A stretch of 38,169 bases of DNA from Bacteroidaceae bacterium (lineage in GTDB: Bacteria > Bacteroidota > Bacteroidia > Bacteroidales > Bacteroidaceae): the NCBI GenBank assembly GCA_017935785.1, contig JAGBGU010000007.1, forward strand, positions 1 to 38,169, read 5' to 3'. The notes below the pieces were generated by a model, which saw nothing but the letters and a program-made list of their open reading frames with translations, was not told where the DNA came from and did not search any database. Each line of letters starts with the position of its first letter. Position 1 is the stretch's first letter. Below are positions 14,661 through 24,400 of the stretch, one piece after another. A program made the translations under genes and the position numbers.

Positions 14661-16364
14661 TTATTTCTTCAGATATTTCTTGCCATTGACAACATAGATT
14701 CCCTTCTGAGGCGCCTGTACCTTGCGACCATTGAGGTCGAACATTTCCTTGCTTTGTGCCATCTGTTCGGGAACGCTTTCGATTGCCGTCGCATTGTAAC
14801 GTGCATTGCGCAGGTTCTCAGCGGCTTCTTCAAGCGCTTGCACCTGAGCACGTGTTACGGTACCGTCCTCGGCTTGGCGGCTTACCTCGTCAATCAGTGC
14901 GGTAAGGGCGTCCGTGGCTTCTTTTACTTCCTGATGCTTGGCATAGAGGCATGTGGGAGTTACCTCGTTCTTGTACATCTGGAACTCTGCCACACTGTAC
15001 TGGGGATGGCCATTGCGCAAATGCTCTGCAGGCGTGTGAAGCACATGGAAGCGCACATACTTATAAGGTTTACGCATGGCGATGTTTTCACTGCTGTAGC
15101 TGCGGGCGACGTCTCCGCCAAAGTTATACACATGACAAATGTAGTTCCAGTTCTCACCATCCTCGGAGGCTGTAATCATCAGGTCTTTCCAACGGTCTCC
15201 TTGTCCGTATTCCACGTTATCGTTTCTGCGATAATAGGTAAAACGGAAGTTGGAAACGTTTTCGTCCCTGAGTTCCACCTGCAGATAATGGGGCTGCGAA
15301 GGCGGAGTCTTGCTGTAGAGAGAATGGATGTAGGTACTTGAATTCAAATCTATAGCATTGCGCATGGAATTACCATCCTCCAATCCGTCTGAAGAAAGCT
15401 GGGAAGCTGTATTGACCAGGCGGGTACGAGTGTTGGTGTAGGCATACACACTGTCCACCTCTTTCCATGCTTTCACAATGGCACCGCGGGCATCATCTGC
15501 CGCACTGGTGATGAACTGAGCATCCGCCCACAAAGGATCGTGGTCAGACATCCAAAAACCGTCAGGGGTCTTGCGGTTGTCCCATTGGGCATAGGTGGAA
15601 GTCACATTCCTTGTGGCATAAATATAGTCAATTCGGCCCGAAGGTGTATTCTTGCCCGTTGAATAATGATAATGGTTACGGGTAGAACTCCATAAATCCT
15701 TCAGCATGAGTTTCCAGTTGAGCACATAGGTATAGTTCTCTTCCGTTTCCTTCATATTGAAGTCACCGGTAAAGAAGTGAGGCAGGTTCTTTCCATACTT
15801 GTTGTTCAAGTCAAGCATGTGCTGCTTTATTACCTTAATCTGTGCCATACGCACTGGCTCCGAATCATAACTCAAATGGGTATTGGTATAGAGGAAACGT
15901 GCTCCGCTATGGAGATCTTCCATAAATGCCCATGTGGCAATGCGGTAATGCGATGAGCCTTCCACTCGGGAATGCACATCGGGTGTTTCCGTAAGCCAAT
16001 AATTCCCTGTATCCAGTACGCGGAAACGGTCTGTACGATAGATGATGGCGGTGTATTCTCCGCTTTCTTTTCCATCGTTACGGGCAGTGCCCACCATGGC
16101 ATAGTTTGGAATGCCACGCAGGATATCACACAACTCCTGACGCACCGGCTCCTGCATGCCCAGAAGGTCGGGAGCCACATCGTTCAGATACTGGTGAATG
16201 ACCGCACAACGGTTCTCCCATGTATTGCGTCCGTTACCGTCGGTAACAAGGATGTTGCCCATGGGAATGTTGTACGACATGATGCGGATTTTTTCCGTTG
16301 CCGCCCGAGCGGTGACCGAAGCCACCGCTGCGAGAAGCAAAAGAAAATATTTACAGAATTTCAT
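14661..16364 (-). CDS. Secreted EEP-family phosphodiesterase/nuclease with F5/8C domain
   Basis: 567 residues: signal peptide (MKFCKYFLLLLAAVASVTARA), then an endonuclease/exonuclease/phosphatase domain (residues 24-285) with the catalytic set N32 (MSYNIPMG), E72 (MQEP), H163 (NTHLSYD), D201/N203 (GDFNM) and D274/H275 (SDHDPLWA). A discoidin-like F5/8C domain (about 325-460, AIDLNSSTYIHSLYSKTPPS to YSVAEFQMY) may bind glycan or surface. A helical linker and a tail FDLNGRKVQAPQKGIYVVNG ending KKYLKK follow, which looks like a type IX secretion sorting signal. Substrates could be DNA, phospholipid or sugar phosphate. An earlier TTG (16373) is possible, but the ATG at 16364 opens the signal peptide directly. 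The gene follows the GLUG gene by 30 bp. Confidence 0.88.
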   Translation of the reverse strand: MKFCKYFLLLLAAVASVTARAATEKIRIMSYNIPMGNILVTDGNGRNTWENRCAVIHQYLNDVAPDLLGMQEPVRQELCDILRGIPNYAMVGTARNDGKESGEYTAIIYRTDRFRVLDTGNYWLTETPDVHSRVEGSSHYRIATWAFMEDLHSGARFLYTNTHLSYDSEPVRMAQIKVIKQHMLDLNNKYGKNLPHFFTGDFNMKETEENYTYVLNWKLMLKDLWSSTRNHYHYSTGKNTPSGRIDYIYATRNVTSTYAQWDNRKTPDGFWMSDHDPLWADAQFITSAADDARGAIVKAWKEVDSVYAYTNTRTRLVNTASQLSSDGLEDGNSMRNAIDLNSSTYIHSLYSKTPPSQPHYLQVELRDENVSNFRFTYYRRNDNVEYGQGDRWKDLMITASEDGENWNYICHVYNFGGDVARSYSSENIAMRKPYKYVRFHVLHTPAEHLRNGHPQYSVAEFQMYKNEVTPTCLYAKHQEVKEATDALTALIDEVSRQAEDGTVTRAQVQALEEAAENLRNARYNATAIESVPEQMAQSKEMFDLNGRKVQAPQKGIYVVNGKKYLKK

Positions 16365-16394
16365 CGTTTCCAATTACTTTAGATGTACTTTGAC

Positions 16395-19300
16395 TTACTT
16401 TACAACCGTACGGCCCACGCCCTTCTGACCCTTGAGGATGTACATGCCACGAGGCATTCCCTGCAGGCTGGCAGAAGCGGGAACACGAGAACGGAGCAGA
16501 CGGCCCTGTACGTCATATACGTTCACGGTCTGACCCAGTTCTGCATTCACGTCTACAATGGCGTTTTCCTTATCATTGTAATAGGTGCCGTCTTCGGACT
16601 TGAATACAATCAGATGAGTTGCATCCAGTACGGGGTGCTGGTCGCCACCTTCACCAAGAGTCTGGAACCATACGGGACTTTCAGTGTTACCACCGTTCAA
16701 GTTATAGGTAACTTCTCCTGATTTCACCTGTTCCAGATTCACTATAGTCGCCTTCTTGCCGTCACCGTTGTTGCTGTAGTTGTTGATGAGAACAACCTTG
16801 TCGTTGCCTGCTCCATAGCGGGTAAAGAACTGATCCATACCGTCGTGTCCGGTTACAGTACTGATTGACCAGCAGTTCTCCACGCTACCGCCAACAGTTC
16901 CGAACCAACCGCAAATCTGGGCGCAGTTCTTCCAACTGTCAACTCCTGATGCCTGAGTAATGGCACCGGTGGTATAGCAATTCTTGATGTGGGCAATGTT
17001 GCCACTGTTGGCATTTCCAAGAATACCTGCGGCAGCCACATTGGCTGATACGGTTCCTTCGTTACCCAGGTTCTCCAACCAAACATCACCGCTACCAGTA
17101 CTACGGCCTACCAGACCGGCACGGTCATTACCTGTGATGGCACAAGTGCTGTCCAGACGAAGATTGCGAATTACAGCAGGGCTTGCAATGCTACCGAACA
17201 CACCCACACCGATGGCACTGGGCTTGAACACTACTGCATTGCTGATGGTATGTCCCTTTCCGTCGAAGGTTCCCTTGTAAGGATAAGTATCGTTGGCGGT
17301 TGCACCGTCATCTACCAGATTCCATCCGATGGGGATGAAAGGAGTATCGGTAAAGTCGAGGTCGGCACACAATACACCGTTAATATCAGCTGCACCAGCA
17401 TTTACCATCATGGCAAAGATGGTCCAGTCGCGAGTGGTTGAAAGCTGGTAAGCATCGTCCTTGAAAGGAGGATAGAGAGTATTGGAGTTGAACTTATCCA
17501 CAATGGCCAAAGCATCCTCTGCAGAGGCACTACCGGTAATGAACGCATCCCAAGCTGCATTGTAGTCGGCATATACGGGATCTCTATCCTCGCTTGCGAT
17601 AAAGCCCTGATCATACATTTCCTGAATGATGGTGTACACGCTTTCAGCTGTGGCAACCATAGTTACGTATGCCTGGCGGCACTCGTAAATCTGCTGGAAG
17701 AGCTGAGAGAACTTGCCTGCGAGTTCCATCTTGGCAGCTCCGTCAGTAGCAGTTGCGATAGCTTCAACAGCAGCGGCCAACTCGTCCTTCAATGCCTGAG
17801 AGAAGTTAGGATACTTCGCATAGTCCTCTGCCTCGCTATGAATGAATGCAGAAATGGTGGCAGCACGGTCTGCATAACCTGCCAACACCTTGTCCAGCGC
17901 TTCGTTTGCCTGTTCAGCAGTACCCAGGTAGAACAGACGGAACTGTCCGAATCCTGTCCAGTCTTTCTCCAGACCAGTGCCGGGGTTCTTGATACCTACG
18001 GTCAGGTTGCCGTCAGTAACTTCCACAGCCACATAGTTCACATAGCGGTTGCCCTTGAACGCGTAAGCACAACCAATGGGTCCCATGGGAACATAGCCTT
18101 CCAACTCGCCCATTATATAGCTGTAGTCAGTTGCATCGCCAGTGAGGTGACAGTTCTCGCCATCCACAGCAGCGTCCTTGGTAATGACATCTTCTGCTTC
18201 CATCATTACGTAGTTCACGTTTCCGTTCAGATAGAGCTGGGCTGCATGCAAGGTGTTGTAGAGGTCACCGGCTGCACGGTAAGCGGCATTTGCCTGCAAG
18301 AGATAGATACCGTTCTTCATGCCGGTAAGGGTCTGGTGCATGTCAAAGGTGCAATTCCATGCTTCAGCGGCAGACATTACGCCTTCCACTGTGGCGGGAG
18401 TCATGCTGCCTTGGTATGTTCTTTCCCAACCTTCGAACTTGTCATCCAAGTAGGGGTTGGTCAACAGGTTGGTCACCTCAGATCCTGCCACATAGTCGGC
18501 TGTAATAGCCTGCTTCAACAGGTCTTCCACATACGCCTGCTCGGCTGCAATCTGTTCGTCTGTCAGCACATGGCTGGTCATGATATAAAGGAAGCTACCG
18601 TTTGCAAAATCTTCTCCGGGCTCAATTTCATCATTCAGATAAGAAGCCAGCACATCATACAGTTCTCCTGATACGGGGTTGGCCTCCAGGTAAGCGATAA
18701 TCTCTTCGCAAGCAGTCTTATAAGTTTGATAAGCTGCGGCCGATGCCTCAACGGTCTTGCGAGTTTCCATCAACTTCACGTAGGCCTCCAGGAAAGCATC
18801 ACGGTCTGCAATGCCTGCCAAAGCCTGTGTTTCTGCCAAGTAAGCATCCAGCAAAGTCTGAGTAGCAACAGTTTCCTGTGCAAAGGTCTGTTCTGCAGCC
18901 ACAACGGCGGCGGCAAAGGTCTTGAAGGAAGCCTCGTCTGTAATGCTTGCATAAACGCCGTCACCAGCATGGTAAACCACACCGCGTGTGTTGTCAAATC
19001 CGGGATAAAGGTCCTGACCAATGGTCTGGAACCAAGAAGGATTGATGAATGAGCTGCCATTCAACAGGAAAGCGAGCTTACCGCTGGCCACATCCTCTTC
19101 TTCAATATGGGTGCCCTGAGTACCGAAGGGACAGTAGCAATTGGTCATGGTCAGTCCGCCATAACGGGCCAGATAACGGTTTTCGGCCTGGAAACCGGTT
19201 ACGGGAGAGATACTCCAGCTGTCGGTAATCTTGGCGCCTACATTACCCTGCCATCCAGAGAAACAAGCGGCATCCTTTTCTGCGGTAATGGTACCGGTGG

Positions 19301-20885
19301 TGAAGCAACGGGTAATGTTACATACACTTGAAGCATTGGCATTACCAATAAGACCGGCAGCGGCCTCGCCCTGACAAGTTACGTCACACATTACACCAAC
19401 CTGAATGATGTTAACGGTGTTTGCACCAGAAGAGTGACCGATAAGACCACCAGCATACTTGACACCAGTTACAGAACAAGTCTCGTCAATCAACAGGTTC
19501 TTGATGGTACCCTTGGATACAGTACCGAAAAGTCCGGCTCCGGGTTCTGTATGGTTCACCACCATGTTGCTGATGGTATGGAAACCACCGTCAACATCTC
19601 CGGCAAACATGTGGCTGTCGTTACCGATGGGAGTCCAATCCTCACCGCCCAGGTCCAGGTCGGCCACAATGCGCAGGTTCATGGGAGAAACACCAGCGTT
19701 TACCTGCTGAGCCACCCAGCGCAGTGCCATGGGGGTAGAGATTACATAATATCCGTCCTCGCCCTGCTGAAGTGCGCCACAAGCATCGCAGAAGCCGTTC
19801 TCGTCATAGTTATGAGGAGTGTGAACGGGTTCTGTCTCGGTGTTGGTATAAGTGAGTTCGGTTGCGGGAGTGCCGTCGCAGTTGTAAGTACCAGACTGGT
19901 AAACCACTGCCGTTCCTGTACGGGTAGGCATGGGATCTGTACCAAGCAACTGGAACCAGGCGGGAGCCTCATTGTGGACATTCAGCAGATATGCGATTTC
20001 ACCGCTGGCCAACTGCTCCTCAGTTACCGCAGGAGTTTCCACTGCATTGGCACCGCCCATACCGATAACAGAGGTTCCTTCCAGATAGAAGTTACCTGTA
20101 ACTCTCTCTTTCTTGGTTCCGGTGTTGCAATGACCCAGAACGGCAGCAACCTTACCACTGGTTCCACCCTCTACGGTACCGATACTCAAGTTGCCATGCA
20201 AGCCCTTGAAATCACCGTTGTTGACGTATCCAAGAATACCGCCACAGTTGTTTCCGGCGTGCATAACGATAATCTTTCCGGAGAACAGACAGTTTGTAAT
20301 CTTACCGACATTAGAATAACCGGCAATACCACCGTCAGAGTCGCCCTTTTCATGGATGATGGTGAATGTTCCGCTGTAGGTACATCCGTCAATCCATGTA
20401 TCGCGCAAAGAACCTACCAGACCTCCGCAATGGCCATTGTTCTCGACATTTACATCCACACCGCAGTGTACGTTCTTGATGACAGAACCACCATCGGCAT
20501 AACCAATAGTTCCCGTTGCACCATTCATGGCATTGAGCGTACCGCCAATGCTGAAGTTCTGCAGGGTTGCACCCATAATCTGACCGAAGAATCCTTGATT
20601 GTCACCAGTTGTGGTGTAATTGAAGTTTGTAATGCTGTGACCCTGACCGTCAAATGTTCCTCGGAACATGGAGATACTGGTCCATTCCACGCCCGTCAGG
20701 TCAATGTCTGCCGTCAACACAGCTTGTGCCTCGGCCTTACCTTCATTAACCAGAGTTGCAAAGTCCACCAAATCCTGTGCGGTGCCAATCTGATAGCATC
20801 CGTCCACTTCATCCAGTGCCCATGCATTGGCACAAGTCATCAGGAAGAATCCTGCGAGTGCCCCACGAAGTAATCGTTTTCTCAT
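16395..20885 (-). CDS. Giant GLUG-repeat surface protein
   Basis: 1496 residues with a signal peptide (RLLRGALAGFFLMTCANAWA). Three GLUG-rich beta-helix blocks are visible: residues about 28-330, 370-650 and 1150-1400. Each opens with a phrase such as DLDLGGEDWTPIGNDSH or DLDFTDTPFIPIGWN, has GTFDGQGHSITN-like and GLVGRSTGS-like modules, and closes with PVWFQTLG...P. Between them (about 660-1140) lies an alpha-helical stretch of FIVAR-like segments and a carbohydrate-binding-like domain (LLTNPYLDDKFEGWERTYQ). The C-terminus (VNVYDVQGRLLRSRV, then LQGMPRGMYILKGQKG) looks like a T9SS sorting tail. Such proteins are surface adhesins or glycan binders; the role here is inferred only. A -7 box lies 64 bp upstream and the EEP gene follows 30 bp downstream. 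Confidence 0.88.
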   Translation of the reverse strand: MRKRLLRGALAGFFLMTCANAWALDEVDGCYQIGTAQDLVDFATLVNEGKAEAQAVLTADIDLTGVEWTSISMFRGTFDGQGHSITNFNYTTTGDNQGFFGQIMGATLQNFSIGGTLNAMNGATGTIGYADGGSVIKNVHCGVDVNVENNGHCGGLVGSLRDTWIDGCTYSGTFTIIHEKGDSDGGIAGYSNVGKITNCLFSGKIIVMHAGNNCGGILGYVNNGDFKGLHGNLSIGTVEGGTSGKVAAVLGHCNTGTKKERVTGNFYLEGTSVIGMGGANAVETPAVTEEQLASGEIAYLLNVHNEAPAWFQLLGTDPMPTRTGTAVVYQSGTYNCDGTPATELTYTNTETEPVHTPHNYDENGFCDACGALQQGEDGYYVISTPMALRWVAQQVNAGVSPMNLRIVADLDLGGEDWTPIGNDSHMFAGDVDGGFHTISNMVVNHTEPGAGLFGTVSKGTIKNLLIDETCSVTGVKYAGGLIGHSSGANTVNIIQVGVMCDVTCQGEAAAGLIGNANASSVCNITRCFTTGTITAEKDAACFSGWQGNVGAKITDSWSISPVTGFQAENRYLARYGGLTMTNCYCPFGTQGTHIEEEDVASGKLAFLLNGSSFINPSWFQTIGQDLYPGFDNTRGVVYHAGDGVYASITDEASFKTFAAAVVAAEQTFAQETVATQTLLDAYLAETQALAGIADRDAFLEAYVKLMETRKTVEASAAAYQTYKTACEEIIAYLEANPVSGELYDVLASYLNDEIEPGEDFANGSFLYIMTSHVLTDEQIAAEQAYVEDLLKQAITADYVAGSEVTNLLTNPYLDDKFEGWERTYQGSMTPATVEGVMSAAEAWNCTFDMHQTLTGMKNGIYLLQANAAYRAAGDLYNTLHAAQLYLNGNVNYVMMEAEDVITKDAAVDGENCHLTGDATDYSYIMGELEGYVPMGPIGCAYAFKGNRYVNYVAVEVTDGNLTVGIKNPGTGLEKDWTGFGQFRLFYLGTAEQANEALDKVLAGYADRAATISAFIHSEAEDYAKYPNFSQALKDELAAAVEAIATATDGAAKMELAGKFSQLFQQIYECRQAYVTMVATAESVYTIIQEMYDQGFIASEDRDPVYADYNAAWDAFITGSASAEDALAIVDKFNSNTLYPPFKDDAYQLSTTRDWTIFAMMVNAGAADINGVLCADLDFTDTPFIPIGWNLVDDGATANDTYPYKGTFDGKGHTISNAVVFKPSAIGVGVFGSIASPAVIRNLRLDSTCAITGNDRAGLVGRSTGSGDVWLENLGNEGTVSANVAAAGILGNANSGNIAHIKNCYTTGAITQASGVDSWKNCAQICGWFGTVGGSVENCWSISTVTGHDGMDQFFTRYGAGNDKVVLINNYSNNGDGKKATIVNLEQVKSGEVTYNLNGGNTESPVWFQTLGEGGDQHPVLDATHLIVFKSEDGTYYNDKENAIVDVNAELGQTVNVYDVQGRLLRSRVPASASLQGMPRGMYILKGQKGVGRTVVK

Positions 20886-20948
20886 GAGAATAATTTTTTT
20901 TGAGTTAATAATTAATGATATTTATGTGAATTTTAATGATTTTGACAA

Positions 20949-20956
20949 CAAAGATA
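20949..20956 (-). promoter_or_regulatory. -7 box of the GLUG-EEP unit
   Basis: TATCTTTG on the minus strand is a perfect TAnnTTTG box; start near 20943 with a leader of about 58 nt. The palindrome array at 21082-21159 lies about 140 bp upstream. Confidence 0.65.
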
Positions 20957-21081
20957 ACAAATTCCGTCTAAACCGCATAGTTTTCCCTCTGCGGGATAAG
21001 CGTTATTTAACTTTTTTTTCACATTTTCGTTCTGTCCTATACTGCCTAGCACAAGACACGGGTGCTACTGCCCTCAAAAAC

Positions 21082-21159
21082 GCAATGCATTGCAACGGGT
21101 AACGGAATGCATTGCGATAGCTGATGCAATGCATTGAGTTGGCCTTCGCAACGCATTGC
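21082..21159. repeat. Four 12-bp palindromes at exact 22-bp spacing
   Basis: GCAATGCATTGC (21082), GGAATGCATTGC (21104), GCAATGCATTGA (21126) and GCAACGCATTGC (21148) each differ from the perfect palindrome at no more than one base, and their starts are exactly 22 bp apart. The 10-bp spacers do not resemble each other. All four boxes face the same side of the helix, which fits cooperative binding by a dimeric protein. The 20886-21438 interval contains no gene. Confidence 0.85.
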
Positions 21160-21161
21160 AT

Positions 21162-21201
21162 AAAAAAGGCCATCCCGTTCCGTAAAAAGAGTGGGATGGC
21201 C
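21162..21201 (-). terminator. Terminator of the FN3-repeat gene
   Basis: GGCCATCCC (21168-21176) pairs with GGGATGGCC (21193-21201), followed on the minus strand by six T (21162-21167). It lies after the inserted repeat element, so the original terminator may have been displaced from the gene by it. Confidence 0.85.
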
Positions 21202-21208
21202 GAAAGGG

Positions 21209-21409
21209 TTAAGGAATGTTCTAAAAATTCTGAATTTAGGTTTTTACCTTTTCTGGCGTCCTCCGTTTCGGCTGCTTTTCGTCCCTTCCGGTGTCATTTT
21301 GTCAAGTCTCATCAGTCACATAGCCCGCTATGTTCCTTCTTCAACTTTCAAAAGCACATCCGAAAAAAGAACGAAAATCAACGCGACATAATTTTTAGAA
21401 CATCCCTTA
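21209..21409. mobile_element. ~200-bp MITE-like element with 20-bp terminal inverted repeats
   Basis: 21210-21229 and 21390-21409 are inverted copies matching at 19 of 20 positions (core TTTTTAGAACATCCCTTA on the right side). Near the middle is a perfect palindrome ACATAGC-CC-GCTATGT (21318-21333). No open frame longer than about 25 codons crosses it. A 22-base fragment of the right end recurs at 137-158. Size, terminal repeats and absence of a gene fit a non-autonomous mobile or dispersed repeat. I see no clear target-site duplication. Confidence 0.65.
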
Positions 21410-21438
21410 TTTCAAGTGTCCTCTAATGGACAACTGTC

Positions 21439-24400
21439 TTACTTGGTGATGATCTTCTTTCCGTTCACAATGTGGATGCCCTTCTTCAGACCCTCTGTTG
21501 TTCCGTTTTCGTTGATCATCTTTCCGTCGATGCTGTACACACCGTTTACGGTTGCCTTGACATCCTCAACGCCGGCGATGCCGGTGGCGTTGCTGTAGTT
21601 GATAGCATTAGACTCTGCAGACTCAACCTCGCCTGTCACTGCGGTTACGGTGTAACGGCCATAGGCACCCTTGGCTACGGCATAAGTGGTGGTTTCGAGC
21701 CCGGTTGCCACTGCCTTGCCATTGCAATATACATTGTAAGTAACGGCATCGGCAGCACGCTTGGCTCTGCTTGCCATCTTGGTGTCGGGCTTCTTCAGCA
21801 CAGCCTCAATCACCCAGTTGAAATCGAGCTTATACTTGGTCATCAATGAATACCAGTAACCGTTTGAGCCAGATGAAGAGATCAGGTCGCCATATCCTGC
21901 CACTGCGGGACCGGCGTCTCCGGCCATGGGCTTCACGCCCTTCTTGTATGTAAGGTGATAACCTACATAAAGATCCTGTCCGGCCTCAATGGTAACGGGA
22001 TTGTTCAGACGTACTTCGTTCCATCCCACAACGAGGGTTTCAATATCCACTTCCTGTTCGTAGATTACGTTCTCGTTCTTCATCACGATGACAGAAGCGC
22101 TGGTCACGTTGTTGTCGATAAGTCCGAAACGGATGTGGCTGATTTCCATACCCACCTTGTCAGCAACCTGAGAGGCATCGAACTTCATTACCTGGAATCC
22201 AGAGTTGTTTGAGCTGGTCATGCCACAACCTTGCTTCCAGTCGATGTTGCCGTTGTGAACCTTCAGCACGGGAGACTCTGAAGCAGCCTTCCAAGTAAGG
22301 TTGAAGCCTTCTTCTCCTTCTTCACCGGCCAGATCGTAGGGAGCGGCAGGAGCCTGCTTGATGTCGTTGGTGATGCTGATCACACGGCTTGCGGGTGATT
22401 CCCATCCCTTTTCATAAACAGCAGTAACATGATAGTTGAACACACCATAGTTGCTGATGATCTCGGTGTAGCTTGTAGACTCGCCGTCCTGTACCACTTC
22501 GTTGTTGCAGTATACACGGTAAGACAGTGCCTTGGGCTTGGCGGGAGCCAGTCTTGCAGCCTTCTTGGCGGGCTTCACAGTGCTTTCAACACCGAACTCA
22601 TCCGCTGTATAGTCAATATCCTTTGCCTTGGCCACAATCTTCTCGGGCAGGTTCTCAAATGCCTCGTCCTGTGCGCCCAGCACAACAGCCTTGGCTCTGC
22701 TGCCGCCGGTTGCGGGAACAGCAATACCGCTGATCACAATGTTATAGTCCTTCAAGTCGGGAGCGATAGTACCCAGTTTGAACCAGTTTGCACCACCAGT
22801 CAGGCTCACTACTGCACCGTTCTCAACTGCGGGGCCGGCGTCAACGATGATGGCAGACTTGTTGGCGGGGAGAGTGGCCTTGTAAACCAGATAGAGATCC
22901 TTGTCAGCGGGGATGGTAATCTTTGAAGAGGGGTTTGTGGTGTACACATAACCAGGTTCAATGTCCTTCATCTCCTCTGAGTAGATGGGAGCGGGATTGC
23001 CAGACTCGTACACTTCGATGTGGAAGGTGCTGAGACCTTCACCGATGGCAAACTTCAGAGAGTTGAGTTCATAACCCACACAGCCAGCCAGTTCTTCCTT
23101 GGTAAACTTGGCACCGTAAAGCAGGTCGGGCATCTCCTCGGCAAAGCCAGCCATATAAGCGGCAGCGTCATAGTGCTTCAATTCGATGGCCTCGGCGCTG
23201 TAGGTGAGGTCGAGCTTGTTGTTCTCATCGATGGTGCTTGAAAGGATTACGGGTGCTTCGTAGGCAGCGGGGAGTGTATAGGTTACATCTATTTCCTTTG
23301 CGGGAGACAGGCGACCGTCCTTGCCCTTGGCCACAACACCGTAGCAGTATGTGCCGAGGTCCTCAACGGTATCGGTATACTTCAGTTCCTTCACGTCTGC
23401 GGCTACCAGCGCACCGTTGCGGTAGATGTCATAGCCTGCAATCTCGGGAGCGGCAGAAGTCTCTTCACCATCAGCTACCATATCAGCAGTCAGCATGAAG
23501 TTTCCGGGAATGTTTCCGTCGGCCAGGGTCTTCCATGAGGGATTTGACGCTTCGAAACCGCTTGACTTGGGAGATGAGGTTGAGAAAGAGTTACCCTTCT
23601 TGTTCAGACCTACTGAATTGTCTGTTGCAATGGGCTTCACACCCTTGTCGTGGGTGAAATAGCAACCGAAAGCATACTTGTTGCCGGCTTCAAGCTTGTA
23701 AGGAGTGGCCAGGGTGAACTTTGTCCAGGCACCTTCCTCGCCCATTGCCTTAACCACAGCCTCGTCAATCACCTGGTGATAGTCAATGACACCGTTCTTC
23801 ATGACAAAGATAGTCACAGTGGTCAGCGCGCCCTTGGTATAGGTATTGATGGCGGTAATCTTGTGGTTGGGATATGCAATGAGGTCATTGGCGTCAAACT
23901 CCTGCTTAACCCACACCTTGGGAGTGGAACTTGTACCGCCGATGGTGGTACCGAACTCCTTGCTGCTCCATGTCAATTCGCTTGAGCGGCTAAGAGGAGC
24001 GGTCCATTCAAGGGTTCCGTTCAAATCCTCAACTGAAGACTTGAGGCTTGATACGGTGGGCACATGGCTTGTGATAGCTGTGCAGTTGAAGGTAAGGGTG
24101 GCAGACTTCTTTTCTGTGGCACCATACACAGCGGTCACATAATAGTCATGCTTACCGTCGGCCTCGCCCTGGAGACTGTAGGTGGTCTCGGTAATCAGTT
24201 CTGCATTTACCTTCACACCATCGCGATACACATTGTAGCCGTCGGGCACAGACTGCGTGTCATTGTTCTTGACATAAGCGGTAATCAGATAGTCACCAGG
24301 GCCATTGCTGCTCCAGGTCTTGCCGTCCAGAGAGGTGAGGTTACCCTTGCCGATGGTGGGGCTTTCGTCACAGATAGCCGTCATTTCCTGGTTGTAACCG

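Noticed and set aside
19434..20873. Plus-strand 479-codon frame opposite the GLUG gene
   Set aside because: A by-product of the biased codons of the GLUG repeats; no recognisable protein features.
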